From RBG-16-57-9 sp964462185 (GTDB lineage: Archaea; Thermoproteota; Bathyarchaeia; TCS64): a DNA stretch of 22,351 nt. The first letter of the stretch is position 1, and each line of letters opens with the position of its first letter. A program made the translations under genes and the position numbers. Positions 1 through 6,788 of this stretch are shown piece after piece. The stretch is taken from positions 1 through 22,351 of the forward strand of contig CAYWWV010000020.1 of NCBI GenBank assembly GCA_964462185.1, given 5' to 3'. A model generated the notes under the pieces. The model saw only the letters and a program-made list of their open reading frames with translations, ran no database searches and was not told the DNA's origin.

Positions 1-79
1 TGGTGCTCCCGCCGGGATTCGAACCCGGGATCTCTGGCTCGAGAGGCCAGCATCCTTGACCGGACTAGACGACAGGAGC
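1..79 (-). tRNA. tRNA-Glu (anticodon CTC)
   Basis: The minus strand folds as a full cloverleaf. The acceptor GCTCCTG pairs with CGGGAGC, followed by discriminator A and an encoded CCA at positions 3-1. The anticodon stem CTGGC/GCCAG encloses the loop CTCTCGA, giving anticodon CTC, which reads GAG (Glu). The T arm is CCGGG-TTCGAAT-CCCGG. No intron is seen. A TATA box on the minus strand at 105-114 sits about 30 nt upstream of the mature 5' end, so the gene has its own promoter, divergent from the DUF4438 gene. The encoded CCA reaches the first base of the window. Confidence 0.96.
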
Positions 80-104
80 GCGTACGAGATTATCAAGGCT
101 CCCA

Positions 105-114
105 CATAAAAAGG
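105..114 (-). promoter_or_regulatory. TATA box for tRNA-Glu
   Basis: The minus strand reads CCTTTTTATG. It is centred about 30 nt upstream of the tRNA 5' end, the expected spacing for an archaeal box A element. It faces away from the TATA box of the DUF4438 gene at 145-152. Confidence 0.6.
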
Positions 115-144
115 AATCGCTGGGCCTCTCCATCGGCTGATCAA

Positions 145-152
145 GCTTAAAC
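145..152 (+). promoter_or_regulatory. TATA box for the DUF4438 gene
   Basis: GCTTAAAC is centred about 27 nt before the ATG at 176. That spacing puts transcription start at or within 1-2 nt of the ATG, so the mRNA is probably leaderless. No Shine-Dalgarno sequence precedes the ATG, which fits. Confidence 0.55.
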
Positions 153-175
153 AAGGCAGCCTACTAAGTATCTCC

Positions 176-1066
176 ATGATTCGCACAAACAAGGACAAAC
201 TAGTCAAGATTAGCGTAATAGGTGAGGTAGTGAGCCCCATCATCGGTGCAAGCATATATCGAGTTGGGGCGGAGGGGGACCTACATATACTCCCAGGAAC
301 CGGGGGGATCACCTATAACATTAGGGTGGGGGACCCCGCCGTGGGCTGGATGGGAGACCACGTGGAGCCAGGGGTCAGCGTGGAGAACCGAGTCAGCGAC
401 TCTAGGATACCCCAAGGGCAGAGCAGGGCACTAAACGTTCTTAGCTGCATCGGGAATGAGGCCATAGTGGTGAAGGGGGATGCCAAAGGGGAGAAGGGCG
501 TGGTCGTGGGGAAACACGGGGGGATTGAACATGTTATGGTTGACTTCCCCCCAGAGGTCTTGGAGCGACTGGTGATCGAGGACCGCATAATGATAAAGGC
601 TTACGGGCAGGGCCTCAAACTCTTGGACGCCCCCAAGGTGAAAGTCTTCAATGTGGGCCCAGAGTTCCTCGAAGCCCTCAACCCAACGGTTGAGGAGGGG
701 AGGCTACAGGTGCCGGTGACCCATGTGGTGCCGGCAGCCATCATGGGGTCTGGGCTGGGGAGGAACCATGTGGCCTCAGGGGATTACGATATCACATTGT
801 TCTGTCGAGAGACCTGTGAGGAATATGGGTTGGAGGACCTGTGCTTGGGAGACCTGGTGGCGATAAAGGACGCCGACCAGAGCTATGGTAGGATATACAG
901 GAAGGGGTCCATGAGCGTGGGGATAGTCAGCCACTGCAACAGCTATGTGGCCGGCCATGGACCAGGGGTAACAACCCTCTTCACCTCCAAAGACGGAAAC
1001 ATAGACCCGGTGATCGACAGCGGCGCCAACATCGCCAAAATCATGAAGCTAAGAGACGACATTTAA
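176..1066 (+). CDS. DUF4438 domain protein
   Basis: The 296-residue protein matches the DUF4438 family across its length by recall of the family pattern: an N-terminal strand region, then segments such as HILPGTGGITYNIRVGD and GDHVEPGVS, and a C-terminal part with MGSGLGRNHVASGDYDI followed by an SVGIVSH...GHGPG segment. The family is found in archaea and thermophilic bacteria and its biochemical role is not established. No signal peptide or membrane segment is visible, so it is probably cytoplasmic. The ATG at 176 is supported by a TATA box about 27 nt upstream. It is monocistronic: tRNA-Glu diverges upstream and the next gene converges from the right after a 148-nt spacer. The family call is fairly firm; the function is unknown. 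Confidence 0.85.
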   Translation: MIRTNKDKLVKISVIGEVVSPIIGASIYRVGAEGDLHILPGTGGITYNIRVGDPAVGWMGDHVEPGVSVENRVSDSRIPQGQSRALNVLSCIGNEAIVVKGDAKGEKGVVVGKHGGIEHVMVDFPPEVLERLVIEDRIMIKAYGQGLKLLDAPKVKVFNVGPEFLEALNPTVEEGRLQVPVTHVVPAAIMGSGLGRNHVASGDYDITLFCRETCEEYGLEDLCLGDLVAIKDADQSYGRIYRKGSMSVGIVSHCNSYVAGHGPGVTTLFTSKDGNIDPVIDSGANIAKIMKLRDDI

Positions 1067-1214
1067 ACCCAAAAAAGACCGCCACACCCTCCCAACTTCT
1101 AGCACCACCCCAGAGCCATTTACAACTCAACCATGAACCCTTCAAAACAATGGTGAGGGTGCCCCCAGGGGTGTGCTCAAAACCAGTTTTGGGTATGGCT
1201 CGGTGGAGAGTTTG
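1067..1214. other. Convergent intergenic spacer
   Basis: This 148-nt spacer lies between two convergent 3' ends. It contains a short inverted repeat CAAAAC-CA-GTTTTG near 1179-1192 and a G/C-rich stretch before it. No strong T-run, ORF or RNA gene was recognised. The repeat could be a weak bidirectional stop signal, but that is a guess. Confidence 0.3.
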
Positions 1215-1989
1215 CTAGAGGGCAGCCCTTATCAGCCGAAGGATCTTCCCTGGGCTCCTCCTGACCAACCCTGCGAGGGTTGCCGCCACATTCTCCCCGT
1301 TGGCCAGGGAGAGTATGTCCTGGCTGGTGACCACCTCGGCCAACAGATCCAAGTCTTCATCTGTGAATCGATCCAGCATCTCCAGGACACGGCGACTATC
1401 CCTTATCCTCCTACCCCAGTACTCGTCGAACGACTTTCGGAAGGCGCCCAGCCTCGCCGCAGAGATATCGCCCTCCTCCACAGCCCTAGCAGCTACCTCC
1501 CCCGCCATTCTCCCAGCCACGATGCNNNNNNNNNNNNNNNNNNNNNNNNNNNNNNNNNNNNNNNNNNNNNNNNNNNNNNNNNNNNNNNNNNNNNNNNNNN
1601 NNNNNNNNNNNNNNNNNNNNNNNNNCCCTCGTGGAGGTGAAAAGCCTGGCGCCAGCCTCAACAGCCTTGTCGGCCAAGGCCTTGTCGAACACCTCCCTAT
1701 TCAAGGTGTAACCAGTCCACTCACCCGATGTCAAATCCAAGTGTCTTCCACCAGGGGCGAAGACCCTGGCGGTCTTAATCTCCTGGGCGACGTAGGGGGG
1801 CCTTGGCTCCAACCCCCCATCAAGGATCCCCCCAACGCTGAGGCCTTCAGCACAGTAAACAGGGGTACCTGGCTGGGGGTGCTCCTCCAACAGAACCGTC
1901 TCTGCGCCGTTCTCCGCAGCCGCTCTAGCTGCTAGGCTACCCGCCGGGCCAGCGCCCACCACCACTACGTCGCAAACTATAGGACCCAT
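1215..1989 (-). CDS. Geranylgeranyl reductase family FAD protein (interrupted by an N gap)
   Basis: The N-terminal part (1626-1989) starts with a Rossmann FAD-binding signature, VVVGAGPAGSLAA, then EEHPQPG and a CAEG segment (PVYCAEGLS) typical of archaeal digeranylgeranylglycerophospholipid reductases. The C-terminal part (1215-1525) resumes with AGRMAGEVAARAVEEGD, the helix that normally follows the second FAD motif, and ends LIRAAL. Family members are roughly 390-450 residues; only about 225 are visible, so roughly 170 residues, including the expected GDAAG motif, lie in the gap. The 100 N are therefore a placeholder. The likely role is saturation of isoprenoid chains of ether lipids at the membrane, but related flavoproteins cannot be excluded. 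It lies downstream of the histone gene on the same strand. Confidence 0.8.
1526..1625. other. Assembly gap (100 N) inside the flavoprotein gene
   Basis: Exactly 100 N. The two flanks share no overlap, and the surrounding gene lacks about 170 residues of its family's usual length, so the real gap is probably near 500 bp rather than 100. Confidence 0.9.
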
Positions 1990-2032
1990 TACAGCCTAAC
2001 CACCCAGTACGCCAAGATAACTTTTCTCATAA

Positions 2033-2066
2033 TGCAAGGAGTTTGTTCCTCGCTTGCAATAAAAAA
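2033..2066 (-). terminator. Likely histone-gene terminator (T-run) with adjacent hairpin
   Basis: Reading the minus strand after the histone stop there is a run of six T (2061-2066), the usual archaeal termination signal. Immediately beyond lies an inverted repeat, TGCAAG/CTTGCA (2033-2038 and 2053-2058), with an inner GAG/CTC. The hairpin follows the T-run instead of preceding it, so it may act on its own, for example protecting the mRNA 3' end or shaping the leader of the downstream flavoprotein gene. Confidence 0.45.
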
Positions 2067-2106
2067 CCAGTCTCCTACCATCAGCACCTCAGAGGCAGGC
2101 TTACCC

Positions 2107-2325
2107 TTACTTCCCGAATGTCTTCTTGTAGGCTATCTCTATGTCCCTTGCCTTCACCGTCTTCCTGCCTGCGTGCTTGGCGTATCCAATTGCCTCCTCG
2201 GCAATCTTTAGGCCCACCTCCTCCAGAGCCCTGCCAAGGGCGAGGGCGCTCTCCTCACTTACGCGAGCAGCCCCAGCCCTCTTGATCAGCTTGTGCATCG
2301 GGGCCTTCTTGATCTCGTGCGGCAT
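2107..2325 (-). CDS. Archaeal histone
   Basis: A 72-residue histone fold with a short N-terminal tail (MPHEIKKAP) and no C-terminal tail. It has the family landmarks: IKRAGAARVSEES (helix 1, with the Arg of loop 1), the long helix 2 (LEEVGLKIAEEAIGYAKHAGR), and KTVKARDIEIAYKK (loop 2 and helix 3, with the K-T-V DNA contact). HMf-type histones are about 67-70 residues, so this is a standard minimal histone that should dimerise, wrap DNA and form extended nucleosome-like polymers. A TATA element about 41 nt upstream implies a leader of roughly 15 nt. It diverges from the DUF2079 gene. The call is very secure. Confidence 0.96.
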   Translation of the reverse strand: MPHEIKKAPMHKLIKRAGAARVSEESALALGRALEEVGLKIAEEAIGYAKHAGRKTVKARDIEIAYKKTFGK

Positions 2326-2361
2326 TACTATTCCTTCTGTTTCCTAATTTCTTTTCACATA

Positions 2362-2371
2362 ATATTTAATA
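2362..2371 (-). promoter_or_regulatory. TATA box for the histone gene
   Basis: The minus-strand element ATTAAATATT is centred about 41 nt before the histone ATG. This places the transcription start about 15 nt upstream of the start codon. The surrounding 2340-2430 region is the most AT-rich part of the window. Confidence 0.5.
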
Positions 2372-2381
2372 CTTACGTGTG

Positions 2382-2441
2382 TTTTTTCGAAAAAATCCAA
2401 ATCAAACATATTTCAAAAATATGGTTTTAAATCAAACCCAT
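2382..2441. repeat. Palindromes and direct repeats in the histone/DUF2079 divergent region
   Basis: A 14-bp perfect palindrome of six T, CG and six A lies at 2382-2395. An inverted repeat CATATTT-CAA-AAATATG spans 2407-2423. A direct repeat, AAATCAAAC followed by (CC)ATATT, begins at 2398 and again near 2428. These lie upstream of the histone TATA box and may be operator sites, but ordinary AT-rich sequence can produce short palindromes. Confidence 0.4.
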
Positions 2442-2510
2442 ATTCCAATTACACCGGTTAAAACAAGTTCTTTTATTCCAAAGCCATAGAAATCAATGGG
2501 GTTACATCAG

Positions 2511-2518
2511 TTTTAAAT
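2511..2518 (+). promoter_or_regulatory. TATA box for the DUF2079 gene
   Basis: TTTTAAAT is centred about 29 nt before the ATG at 2544, implying a leader of about 3 nt. Confidence 0.5.
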
Positions 2519-2543
2519 CCAGTTTGACTTGAGAAACCCCTAA

Positions 2544-4296
2544 ATGGCCCTCTCCTTCACCCAAAAACAGCGAGTAGAGGAGATAGTACTCACAACAGCC
2601 ATAGCCATCTACGTCATCGCCTTAACTGCTTACGCCATTGGCAAGCACAACTCCTTCACCACCTATGCATGGGACCTGGGCATATTCGACCAAGCCTTCT
2701 GGACCACGGTGAACCAGGACCGGTGGTTCGAGTATACCTGCGAGCGCCATCTAACAGAGTCCTCCAGCTTCTTTGGGGTCCACTTCTCACCCCTACTCTT
2801 CACCCTTATACCCGCATATTACATGCTTCAGAGAGCTGAAACCCTCCTACTGCTCCAATCCATACTCCTAGGCCTATCGGCTATACCNNNNNNNNNNNNN
2901 NNNNNNNNNNNNNNNNNNNNNNNNNNNNNNNNNNNNNNNNNNNNNNNNNNNNNNNNNNNNNNNNNNNNNNNNNNNNNNNNNNNNNNNGTGGTGGGTCTTT
3001 GCAGGTAGAGCCATCCACCATTTCAACCCTCAAATCCCCGAGCATTTGAAGGCGGGGCAGCACTACGCGGTGCTTGGCGTGGATGACCCCTTGGAGATAC
3101 CGGTTTACGTCTTGACGCATCCTTACGCGGTTCTAAGGGCTTTGAACTATGACTGGTACAACAAGGTCTGGTACTTGTTGGCGTTGTTCTCCCCCTACCT
3201 CCTGTTCTCCTTCAGGAAGCCCCAGGCATTGATACCCACCGTCCCCTGGTTCGCCATCTCCCTCCTCAGCAACTACCCTCCATACTACAGGCTGGGGTTC
3301 CAATACCCGGCCTACGTAATACCCTTCATCGCATCCTCGGCCATCCAGGGAGCCGGTGACATAACGGCCAGCCAAGGGGAGGTTAAAACGGGGGCCCTCT
3401 TCAAGGTTTTAACCGCGCTTGCCATAGGACTAAGCCTGGCCGTCAGCCCCCTGAGCCCTCTGACTAGGGGGCTCCACCTGAGTCCCGCCTACGAGAAGCC
3501 CCACTTCGATGCTAGAACCGACAAGATACACCAGATTATGGGTATGGTGCCCTCTAACGCCTCCATACTGACCCAGGACAACTTCTTCCCCCACTTCAGC
3601 AACCGGGGAAACGCCTATGTGATGGTTCCATCCACGTATCGTGACGTCCAGACGTGGAAGAAGGCCATTAACTGGGTCATGGGGCTTGAGGCCGAGTATA
3701 TTTTAATCGACCTGGAGACAGACCCCCACAACACTATTCGATACGCCTTCACCATAGCCAAGAAAAAGGGATATGGGCTACAGGCTTACTTCGACAACGT
3801 GTACCTCTATAGTTTGGGCTACGCGGGCCAGCCCCAGAAATACGAGGGGGTGAACATCGTGTACAGCGTCTACGACCTGGTTCCCCAGAACATGGTTTAC
3901 GTGGAGGACGCCGGCAGCACCATGGGCACGATACTGGTTTTCGAGAACACCAGCATAGCCTCCAAAACCCTTTGGTACGGACCCTACGACATACTCCCCA
4001 GGGGAAACTACACCGCCTACTTCACCCTCAAAGCCCTCCACCCCAATCCAAACACAACCATAACCCTGGACGCCTACTGCAACGGCACAAGGCTGAACCA
4101 CACGTCCATAAAGGAGGCTGACCTGGGGAACGATTCTTGGGCGGTGGTTCCACTGGGCTTCAGGTTGGAGGGGATGGCCTACGATTTGGAGCTCAGAGGA
4201 TTCCTGGAGGGAAACGAAACCAGCATAGCCCTGGACACCATCCGCCTAGAGGAGAGCCCTGAATCTAAACGTTTAAAAGCCCTGCGTGGGGGATGA
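2544..4296 (+). CDS. DUF2079 multi-spanning membrane protein (interrupted by an N gap)
   Basis: The N-terminal piece (2544-2887) has a first membrane helix (TTAIAIYVIALTAYAIG) and then the DUF2079 hallmark YAWDLGIFDQAFW followed by HFSPLLFTLIPAYY. The C-terminal piece reads open from the end of the gap (2989, starting WWVFAGRAI) to the stop, and holds further membrane helices, a second family block (QDNFFPHFSNRGNAYVMVP) and a beta-rich C-terminal domain of about 130 residues with several N-x-T/S sequons, which would be extracytoplasmic. DUF2079 proteins are predicted glycosyltransferase-like (GT-C-fold) membrane proteins of unproven function. About 150 residues of middle helices appear to be missing, so the gap is longer than 100 bp. 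The two pieces are in different frames if 100 N is taken literally. The stop overlaps an ATG (ATGA). Confidence 0.82.
2888..2987. other. Assembly gap (100 N) inside the DUF2079 gene
   Basis: Exactly 100 N with no shared flanking sequence. The family's usual transmembrane block between its N-terminal DLGIFDQ motif and its C-terminal part is absent, so the true gap is likely 400-500 bp. Confidence 0.9.
4272..4279 (+). promoter_or_regulatory. TATA box for eS17, inside the DUF2079 3' end
   Basis: TTTAAAAG is centred at about 4275, predicting transcription start near 4301. That is downstream of the ATG at 4293 and upstream of the GTG (4320) and TTG (4326), so it favours one of the later starts. 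Confidence 0.45.
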
Positions 4297-4325
4297 AGAC
4301 CAAAGACCAGGCACGGTGCGTGGGT

Positions 4326-4568
4326 TTGGGTAAAGTTAGGACGGAGATGGTTAAAAGGCTGAGCATAGAGCTACTGGATAAGTACCCCCACAGCTTCCAC
4401 CCGGAGTTCGAGCCCAACAAACAGTTCCTCAAAGAGATCGGCCTAGACGTGAGTAAAAAGCTGAGGAACCGCGTGGCAGGGTACATCACCACCCTCGTGA
4501 AGGCGGACCTCTTGGCTGAGGCCATGGAGCAGGCTGAGGAGGCTAAGGCGGAAGCCGGCCTAGAATAA
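4326..4568 (+). CDS. rps17e: 30S ribosomal protein eS17
   Basis: The protein is the archaeal/eukaryotic small-subunit protein eS17, recognised by GKVRTEMVKRLSIELLDKYP near the N terminus and KKLRNRVAGYITTLVK at the C-terminal end of the conserved region, followed by a short Glu/Ala tail. I chose the TTG at 4326 because it gives M-G-K-V-R-T, the usual archaeal N terminus (80 residues), has a GGTG Shine-Dalgarno-like element 8 nt upstream (4315-4318), and lies downstream of the transcription start predicted from the TATA box at 4272-4279. Alternatives are GTG 4320 and ATG 4293; the latter overlaps the DUF2079 stop as ATGA but adds an unconserved N-terminal extension. The identity is secure, the start is not. 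Confidence 0.93.
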   Translation: MGKVRTEMVKRLSIELLDKYPHSFHPEFEPNKQFLKEIGLDVSKKLRNRVAGYITTLVKADLLAEAMEQAEEAKAEAGLE

Positions 4569-4570
4569 GA

Positions 4571-4578
4571 TTAAAAAT
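4571..4578 (+). promoter_or_regulatory. TATA box for the SerK-like gene
   Basis: TTAAAAAT is centred about 26 nt before the ATG at 4600, an exact leaderless spacing. Confidence 0.55.
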
Positions 4579-4599
4579 CCAAGCCCCTTATTCCCTTGA

Positions 4600-5445
4600 A
4601 TGTCTAGTAGTGAGTCAGGATTCCCCATTGAATACCAGGGCTTCAAGATGCTTATCACCCTCGTCGAGCCCCAACGGCTTCACCCCCATGAGGAGATCAT
4701 ACCCCCTAACCTGGACAAGCTGAAAGCCTCAATCTGGAGGGACGGGTTCCAGGCCTCCCCCATCATAGTGGACCAGGAAACACTGGTGGTATTGGATGGT
4801 ATGCATAGGTTGGCTACGTTGAAGGATATTGGATGCAGATTCATACTCTCCTGCCTGGTGGACTACTACGACCCCCGCATCTCGGTGGAGACCTGGTGTA
4901 GGGGGCTGAGGGACAGGGGGGTTGACCCCTTGGCTTTAGTGGAGGACGCCGGTTACCCGACACACCCCTCCGGGGATCGCTGGGGCGAATCCTTGATGTT
5001 GGCCACCCCCGAGGGGTGGCACCAGATTGGGGAGGGGCTGGGCGTGGAAGAGGCTTTCCGGGCCCTGGTGGCTCTGGAGGAGGAGTTTAAGGGGAAGGGG
5101 TTCGCCGTAGAGCACATATCTGAGGCCCAGGTGGAGGAGGGACTGGCCTCGGGCACACTGGAAGCCGCATTGGTCCCCCCCAGAGTCGGGAAAGAACAGG
5201 TGGTCTCATACGCCCTTGAAGGCAGACTATTCCCCCCCAAATCCACCCGCCATGTGCTGCCGGCTAGACCCATAGACGTCAACATCCCCCTGAAAGACCT
5301 GATGGCCCCAGGGATTTCGCTGGGCGAGGCCGTCGATAAACTGGTGGAGACTCTATCTGGTTTGGATGTTGAGGAGAGGCCTCCAGGAGCCACATACCAC
5401 GGGCGGGTCTACTCCGAGGCCTTAATCAGATTCAAGGAGGCCTAG
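4600..5445 (+). CDS. SerK-like free L-serine kinase (ParB/sulfiredoxin fold)
   Basis: The N-terminal half is a ParB/Srx-type nucleotide-binding domain. It has P29-H30-E31, where the family's proposed catalytic Glu lies, and D66-G-M-H-R70, matching the DGHHR loop of the ADP-dependent serine kinase SerK of Thermococcus. After it, LVDYYDPRISVETW matches the SerK segment LDYFSDDVKVYTW as I recall it. The C-terminal block PPKSTRHVLP (212-221) is also a SerK hallmark. SerK phosphorylates free serine to O-phosphoserine, a precursor for cysteine and for Sep-tRNA. At 281 residues it is somewhat longer than SerK. The ATG has a leaderless TATA spacing. The 3' end overlaps the convergent phosphoribosyltransferase gene by 24 bp. 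Kinase activity is inferred; a ParB-like regulator is less likely. Confidence 0.75.
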   Translation: MSSSESGFPIEYQGFKMLITLVEPQRLHPHEEIIPPNLDKLKASIWRDGFQASPIIVDQETLVVLDGMHRLATLKDIGCRFILSCLVDYYDPRISVETWCRGLRDRGVDPLALVEDAGYPTHPSGDRWGESLMLATPEGWHQIGEGLGVEEAFRALVALEEEFKGKGFAVEHISEAQVEEGLASGTLEAALVPPRVGKEQVVSYALEGRLFPPKSTRHVLPARPIDVNIPLKDLMAPGISLGEAVDKLVETLSGLDVEERPPGATYHGRVYSEALIRFKEA

Positions 5446-6006
5446 GTGGCGGTCGATCTCCCGCTGTGTAAACCCGATTTCTCTTAGCCGTGCCCTGGCC
5501 TCTTCCTGCGAGACCCCTTCGAGTAGGAAACCCCTGTAGATATCTAGGAGGCTCTCCCTCACCTCCCAGGGGTATATGACCCATGCGGTGACCTCCTCGG
5601 CGTAAAAGTCGGGCTTAAAATCGCTCCAAGGCTTCCAGTGGAGGGTGGCAACCCTCGCCTCCGCCGCCCCCGCCTCCTCAACCAGCCTCTTGGCCAGCCC
5701 CAGGCTCCTCCCTGAATCCGCCACATCGTCGACGAGCAAGACCCTCAAGCCCTCCACATCCGCGTTTAAGGGGAACACGACTTTGGGCTGGGCTAAGGAG
5801 TCTAGAACCCCCTGGTAGTTGGCCAATTGTAGGCTTGCCAGCAGCCTCACATCCAGCTGGTCGCACAGGATCCGGGCCGGGTCGAACCCGCCTCTACTCA
5901 CGGCCACGATCAAGTCTGGCTGGAATCCTTCCCCCCAAACCAGATCCGCCACGGCCTCCGCCAGCCTTTGCACATCGCACCAAGTCAAATACAGGAAGTC
6001 GGTCAA
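5422..6006 (-). CDS. Purine-type phosphoribosyltransferase (PRTase family)
   Basis: The PRPP-binding signature VLLVDDVADSG (residues 89-99) and the upstream VAVSRGG loop identify a type I phosphoribosyltransferase. The opening TDFLYLTWCDVQRLAE and the HWKPWSDFKPDFYAEEVTAWVIYPWE block are those of the archaeal xanthine/hypoxanthine-guanine salvage type. It would convert a purine base and PRPP to the nucleotide. The last 45 residues form a small helical extension. The open frame continues upstream to an ATG at 6105, but those 33 codons contain a TATA box (6041-6048, minus) and are unlike the family, so I place the start at TTG 6006 (194 residues, about 12-nt leader). Exact base specificity cannot be read from sequence. 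Confidence 0.85.
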   Translation of the reverse strand: MTDFLYLTWCDVQRLAEAVADLVWGEGFQPDLIVAVSRGGFDPARILCDQLDVRLLASLQLANYQGVLDSLAQPKVVFPLNADVEGLRVLLVDDVADSGRSLGLAKRLVEEAGAAEARVATLHWKPWSDFKPDFYAEEVTAWVIYPWEVRESLLDIYRGFLLEGVSQEEARARLREIGFTQREIDRHLGLLESD

Positions 6007-6040
6007 GGGATGAACGCCTTGATACTCACCGTTGATATCT

Positions 6041-6048
6041 TTTAAATA
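6041..6048 (-). promoter_or_regulatory. TATA box for the phosphoribosyltransferase gene
   Basis: The TATTTAAA element on the minus strand predicts transcription start about 12 nt before TTG 6006. It rules out the upstream ATG at 6105 for a transcript from this promoter. The sequence is nearly symmetric and could also serve the plus strand. Confidence 0.5.
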
Positions 6049-6103
6049 AAGGCTTTGAAGCACGCAACGCGTGGGGGATGGGCTTCTTAACAGGTAGAAA
6101 ACC

Positions 6104-6286
6104 ATGAGGTTTACAGGGTTGGCAGTCGGGGCTTGGTTTACTGTTTCATTGAAGGCTCTGCAACGAGGTTTTTCCTCGGTCAGCGTTGGGCGTGTTCGGG
6201 GTATGAGGGGGGAGGCGGGCCTGAGGTTGGCGGAGATGCTGGTGGACTTGGGGGTGAAGCCCCATAGATTCCTCGGTGCTCGGTGA
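6104..6286 (+). CDS. Possible small ORF of unknown function
   Basis: This is a 60-codon open frame. I recognise no family. The second half, from an internal Met (MRGEAGLRLAEMLVDLGVKP), is helical-looking and has the G/C-rich third positions typical of genes here, while the first half does not. It could be a short real protein starting at the internal ATG near 6206, a decayed gene end, or chance. It is listed because the 6.1-6.8 kb stretch has no other strong genes. Confidence 0.2.
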   Translation: MRFTGLAVGAWFTVSLKALQRGFSSVSVGRVRGMRGEAGLRLAEMLVDLGVKPHRFLGAR

Positions 6287-6546
6287 GGTCAACCACCAAG
6301 GGTGTCCATACTTGTAAAACAGGCTTGTTCCAATACTGTTTGCCCTATGCTTTAATCAGGGGGTTCTTCTTTGAGGGCTTACTGGGCTTATTCAAGAAGC
6401 TGTCACAAACTCCTCTCATAAGGGGAGACATAACCCATAATGCCGAATCATGGTTACACCCCCATGCCATGTGGCCCATGTACGTAATAAAATACTGCGC
6501 CTGGCTCATCATCGTCGTCAACATCTGGATCCATCACTGGTTCTAA
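6283..6546 (+). CDS. Putative small membrane protein, unknown family
   Basis: The open frame of up to 87 codons ends in a clear hydrophobic helix (YVIKYCAWLIIVVNIW) followed by IHHWF and a stop. From about residue 24 onward, codon third positions are strongly C/G-biased as in neighbouring genes, suggesting genuine coding; the first 20 or so residues look non-coding. A TTG near residue 19 (about 6337) is a plausible start. A T7 run (6556-6562) lies 10 nt after the stop, as expected for a transcription unit end. I do not recognise the family; it would be a single-pass membrane peptide with an amphipathic N-terminal helix (FFFEGLLGLFKKL). Confidence 0.4.
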   Translation: MRSTTKGVHTCKTGLFQYCLPYALIRGFFFEGLLGLFKKLSQTPLIRGDITHNAESWLHPHAMWPMYVIKYCAWLIIVVNIWIHHWF

Positions 6547-6555
6547 AAACCCCTC

Positions 6556-6562
6556 TTTTTTT
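6556..6562 (+). terminator. T-run terminator
   Basis: Seven consecutive T within CCCCTCTTTTTTTCTC, 10 nt downstream of the stop of the putative small membrane protein. Archaeal RNA polymerase terminates at such runs without needing a hairpin. Confidence 0.55.
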
Positions 6563-6758
6563 CTCTAGTAGCTAGAAAAAAGGTTTAGAGGTGCCACCAG
6601 AGGTGCATTGCCACCATCCGGAGCCACCAAGCGACGTATCCGAGGTAGTCGAAGATTAGATACACCTTGCCCAACCGAGTTGGTGTTACCGGATTGCAGC
6701 AATATTGGTTATGTCCAATAAACGGTGGGGGCCTGGTGACAGCGGGTTCTGGATCACC
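6563..6758. other. Intergenic region with short repeats and hairpins
   Basis: About 200 nt without a convincing gene. It holds three copies of GCCACCA (6593-6599, 6610-6616, 6623-6629), a hairpin CCAAC-CGA-GTTGG (6671-6683) and a second hairpin TATTGG-TTATGT-CCAATA (6703-6720). No clear C/D-box or H/ACA-box motifs were found. It could encode a structured RNA or only be a spacer before the protease promoter. Confidence 0.3.
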
Positions 6759-6766
6759 TTAAAAAA
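6759..6766 (+). promoter_or_regulatory. TATA box for the SDH-family protease gene
   Basis: TTAAAAAA is centred about 26 nt before the ATG at 6789. This leaderless spacing decides that start over the upstream ATG 6711 and TTG 6705. Confidence 0.55.
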
Positions 6767-6788
6767 CAGTGCTTCAGAAACACTAGTT

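Noticed and set aside
6007..6105. N-terminal extension of the phosphoribosyltransferase to ATG 6105
   Set aside because: It contains the gene's own TATA box and has no similarity to the family N terminus.
6563..6758. C/D-box or H/ACA guide RNA
   Set aside because: No convincing RUGAUGA/CUGA pair or K-turn plus ACA arrangement was found, only simple hairpins and a short repeat.
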